Assembly (NCBI GenBank): GCA_937124965.1
Contig: CAKZLB010000013.1
Span: forward strand, 425,154-489,153
DNA: 64,000 nucleotides
DNA from: an uncultured Bacteroidota bacterium
GTDB lineage: Bacteria > Bacteroidota > Bacteroidia > NS11-12g > UBA9320
Direction of reading: 5' to 3'
The notes under the pieces were generated by a model. That model worked only from the letters and a program-made list of their open reading frames with translations. It was not told where the DNA came from and made no database searches. The translations under genes were made by a program, and so were the position numbers. Positions 62,145 through 64,000 of this stretch are shown in pieces; the first letter of the stretch is position 1, and each line of letters begins with the position of its first letter.

Positions 62145-62152
62145 CAAAGATC
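62145..62152 (-). promoter_or_regulatory. Near-consensus -7 box before the peroxidase gene
   Basis: Minus strand GATCTTTG-TTAT-ATG, one mismatch to TAnnTTTG, same four-base spacing to the start as four other boxes in the window. Confidence 0.3.
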
Positions 62153-62183
62153 AAAAAAAAAGGGAGCTAAAAAGCTCCCTTTT
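62153..62183 (-). terminator. Rho-independent terminator of the PorP-OmpA gene
   Basis: Minus strand AGGGAGCT-TTTT-AGCTCCCT followed by a nine-T run. Confidence 0.92.
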
Positions 62184-62202
62184 GAATATAAAATTACAAA
62201 TC

Positions 62203-63687
62203 TTATTCCGCGATGATTTTAAACTCAACTCTTCTGTTTTCTTGTAGAGTTGGGAATGAATTATCTTCACCATAACCTTTAACTTCAAGTTGAGACGCGT
62301 TTACACCTTTATTGATTAGGTAATCTCGAACTGCAACAGCACGTTTGTTAGATAACCAATCATTGTAAGACTCAGAACCTCTTTGATCAGCATGTCCAGC
62401 AACTTCAATCTTAACGTTAGGGTTTTTCTTAAGAACGTCTACAAGGTTGTCTAATTCACCTCTTGCGTCCGTTCTAATATTCCATTTGTTCGTTGCGAAG
62501 TATACATTATTAAATGTGTAAACCTTACCAAGTTGACCACCTGATCCTAGTTTACCATCTTTATAATCCTGCATGAACTGCTCGAACGTTTTAATTTTGT
62601 CTCTGATTTCATCAAGCTCATCATCGTTGTCTTCGATATCATCAGTATTCTTTTCGATATCATCTTTGTTTTTCTTAGTTTCATCAGCAAGAGAATCTAT
62701 TTGCTTTTGATCACCGTCTAACTTCTCGTCGATTTGCTTGAATTTTTTCTTCAATTCAGGATCATCCATTGGACTTCCGCCCCATTGGTAACCAATCATT
62801 ACTTCGTGAGCACCTTGTGTATATTTACGTACATTATGTACAGAAATATCGTAAGCATAACCAGCAACAAACTGTTGAGCCAATCTTAAACCAGCGGCAA
62901 CTGTGGCAGCATATTCACTACGATACATTACACCACCCCAATATTTGTCTTTATAGTTCAACATACCAACTAAGTCAAACTGAGGTTTAGAATTAGGATT
63001 AACACGAACCATAAAACTTGGCTCATAAAACCATGATTGATCTCCTTTAATATCCCATCGATAACCAGCGTTAACAATAAACTGACGAGCTAATCCATAA
63101 CGAACTACTGAATCAGTGACAGGGTTTCTAATGGCATCGTATGCTAAAGAGTTTCCTATAATTTGTGGAACAGATAATCCAACGTTGAAATCAGCTATCT
63201 CATAATTTACACCAAAGTTTGCATCAAAACCTGTTGCTCCTTGATACGCGTTTACAATAGCTGGATCCAATGGGTTTCGAACTCTTAAATCATTAAGGTC
63301 GATTCTATTGTTCAAAACACCGAGAGCCAGACCAAAAGATAACTTTTGGCCTGATGTTCCCAAATTCAATGTATATCGGTAAGCTGCGCTACCACCAGTA
63401 ATATTAAACTGACCAGCAACGTCGCGGTAAACACCTAAACCTATACCTGCATTCTGGCTCCTTAAAGGACCATCAACAGTTAAAGCTTGTGTTTTAGGTG
63501 CACCAGGGATATTCCCCCATTGGTTTCTGTTGATCAAGTAAACTTGACCGAAGCTTTCAGAACCTGCCAACGCTGGGTTGTATAAGAACTGGTTGTAATA
63601 ATAGTGGCTATACAGAGGTACTTGCTGAGCAAATCCCTGAGTTAAACCTAGAACAACAAACGCGATGAATATTAATACTTTTTTCAT
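62203..63687 (-). CDS. PorP/SprF-family membrane protein fused to OmpA peptidoglycan-binding domain
   Basis: 494 residues: signal peptide (TQGFAQ), a PorP/SprF domain (about 22-310; QVPLYSHYYYNQFLYNPALAG, WGNIPGAPKTQAL), an acidic coiled coil (about 315-370), and an OmpA C-terminal domain (about 385-494; GHADQRGSESYN, LSNKRAVAVRDYL, ENRRVEF). PorP/SprF proteins anchor or help type IX-secreted giants to the surface. The OmpA part would bind the cell wall. It follows the gliding-motility-type protein gene, as is usual for SprF-type partners. Confidence 0.93.
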   Translation of the reverse strand: MKKVLIFIAFVVLGLTQGFAQQVPLYSHYYYNQFLYNPALAGSESFGQVYLINRNQWGNIPGAPKTQALTVDGPLRSQNAGIGLGVYRDVAGQFNITGGSAAYRYTLNLGTSGQKLSFGLALGVLNNRIDLNDLRVRNPLDPAIVNAYQGATGFDANFGVNYEIADFNVGLSVPQIIGNSLAYDAIRNPVTDSVVRYGLARQFIVNAGYRWDIKGDQSWFYEPSFMVRVNPNSKPQFDLVGMLNYKDKYWGGVMYRSEYAATVAAGLRLAQQFVAGYAYDISVHNVRKYTQGAHEVMIGYQWGGSPMDDPELKKKFKQIDEKLDGDQKQIDSLADETKKNKDDIEKNTDDIEDNDDELDEIRDKIKTFEQFMQDYKDGKLGSGGQLGKVYTFNNVYFATNKWNIRTDARGELDNLVDVLKKNPNVKIEVAGHADQRGSESYNDWLSNKRAVAVRDYLINKGVNASQLEVKGYGEDNSFPTLQENRRVEFKIIAE

Positions 63688-63717
63688 TTTTCTAAATCTA
63701 ATGATTCTAATCTATAA

Positions 63718-64000
63718 TTATTTGGTTTCTCTTATTACGTTGATTACACCTTTGTAAACAATATCAGGGAACCTATCATTTAATACTACATAGTAATAAG
63801 GACCATCAGGTAGATCATTACCCTTATAAGTAGCATCCCACTCATCTTGGTAACCATCTGTTCTATAAAGTTCCATACCGTATCTATTAAAGATAACTAC
63901 AGTAGCTTCAGGATATGCTCTTATATTCTCAATAATCCAAGTATCGTTCATACCGTCACCGTTAGGTGTCACAGCATTGTATACTGTTAAGTCGAAGTTA
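63718..64000 (-). CDS. Large gliding-motility/adhesin protein, C-terminal part only
   Basis: The frame is open to the right edge. The visible 93 residues are the type B sorting domain (TIGR04131-like gliding motility-associated C-terminal domain): NAVTPNGDGMNDTWIIENI, VVIFNRYGMELYRTDGY, and LPDGPYYYVV. It stops 30 bases before the PorP/SprF-type gene, which is the classic partner layout for such giant surface proteins. The rest lies outside the window. Confidence 0.93.
   Translation of the reverse strand, partial: NFDLTVYNAVTPNGDGMNDTWIIENIRAYPEATVVIFNRYGMELYRTDGYQDEWDATYKGNDLPDGPYYYVVLNDRFPDIVYKGVINVIRETK

Noticed and set aside
1-64000. CRISPR arrays, IS elements, prophage genes, riboswitches
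   Set aside because: No regularly spaced repeats, transposase or phage motifs, or recognisable riboswitch cores were seen on either strand.

Overview
The window is a low-GC bacterial chromosome segment from a free-living, probably marine, member of the Bacteroidota (Flavobacteriales-like). The main evidence is a MurF-Alr fusion, a PorP/SprF-OmpA fusion protein, type IX secretion sorting domains (mini-protein at 35.3 kb, M1 peptidase at 46-48 kb, repeat protein at 54-55 kb, gliding-motility C-terminus at the right edge), LytS/LytTR and TPR-NarX-type sensors, DUF1573 proteins, and promoters of the Bacteroidota type (TTG-N20-TAnnTTTG). I see no prophage, insertion sequence or CRISPR array.

Layout. 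0-8 kb: murI with two Skp/OmpH chaperones, a lipoprotein, a LuxE-like acyl-protein synthetase, a barrel-like secreted protein, a minus-strand set with a PHM-like copper monooxygenase/cytochrome c protein, a redoxin lipoprotein and a secreted protein, and lptB. 8-20.5 kb: barrel protein, recX, murF-alr, two GNATs, a zinc-ribbon SDR protein, a LysR regulator with a small divergent gene, small membrane/zinc proteins, an alpha/beta hydrolase, recJ and a PfkB kinase. 20.6 kb: tRNA-Asn with a strong terminator. 20.9-28.5 kb: a nine-gene minus-strand operon for a TolC/HlyD/ABC export system with its own LytS/LytTR pair.

28.5-35 kb is an accessory strip: small, mostly unrecognised genes, all on the minus strand, with long structured spacers, a shared intergenic motif and two genes that appear frameshifted. 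35-41.5 kb: a standalone type IX sorting-domain protein, a fused methylmalonyl-CoA mutase (MutA+MutB), a crotonase, and four tandem DUF1573 genes. 41.5-46 kb: a minus-strand operon of TonB-dependent receptor, secreted cupin, an iodotyrosine-deiodinase-like flavoprotein and a PLP enzyme. 46-49.3 kb: secreted M1 peptidase, a papain-fold-like lipoprotein and a lytic transglycosylase. 49.3-55.5 kb: trmN6, a TPR sensor kinase with NarL-type regulator, a barrel-like protein plus an HTH-only regulator, and an Ig-repeat surface protein. 55.5-61 kb: CheY-like regulators and a multi-PAS kinase lie between an intact comM-like gene and a decayed copy of its 3' end. 61.5-64 kb: glutathione peroxidase, PorP-OmpA protein and a partial gliding-motility protein.

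The most notable observations are the receptor/cupin/deiodinase-like operon, a repeated promoter layout in which the -7 box ends 4-5 nt before the start codon (leaderless mRNA candidates), palindromes sitting on the -33 elements of two regulator-linked promoters, the comM 3' relic, and the frameshifted genes and shared spacers of the accessory strip.
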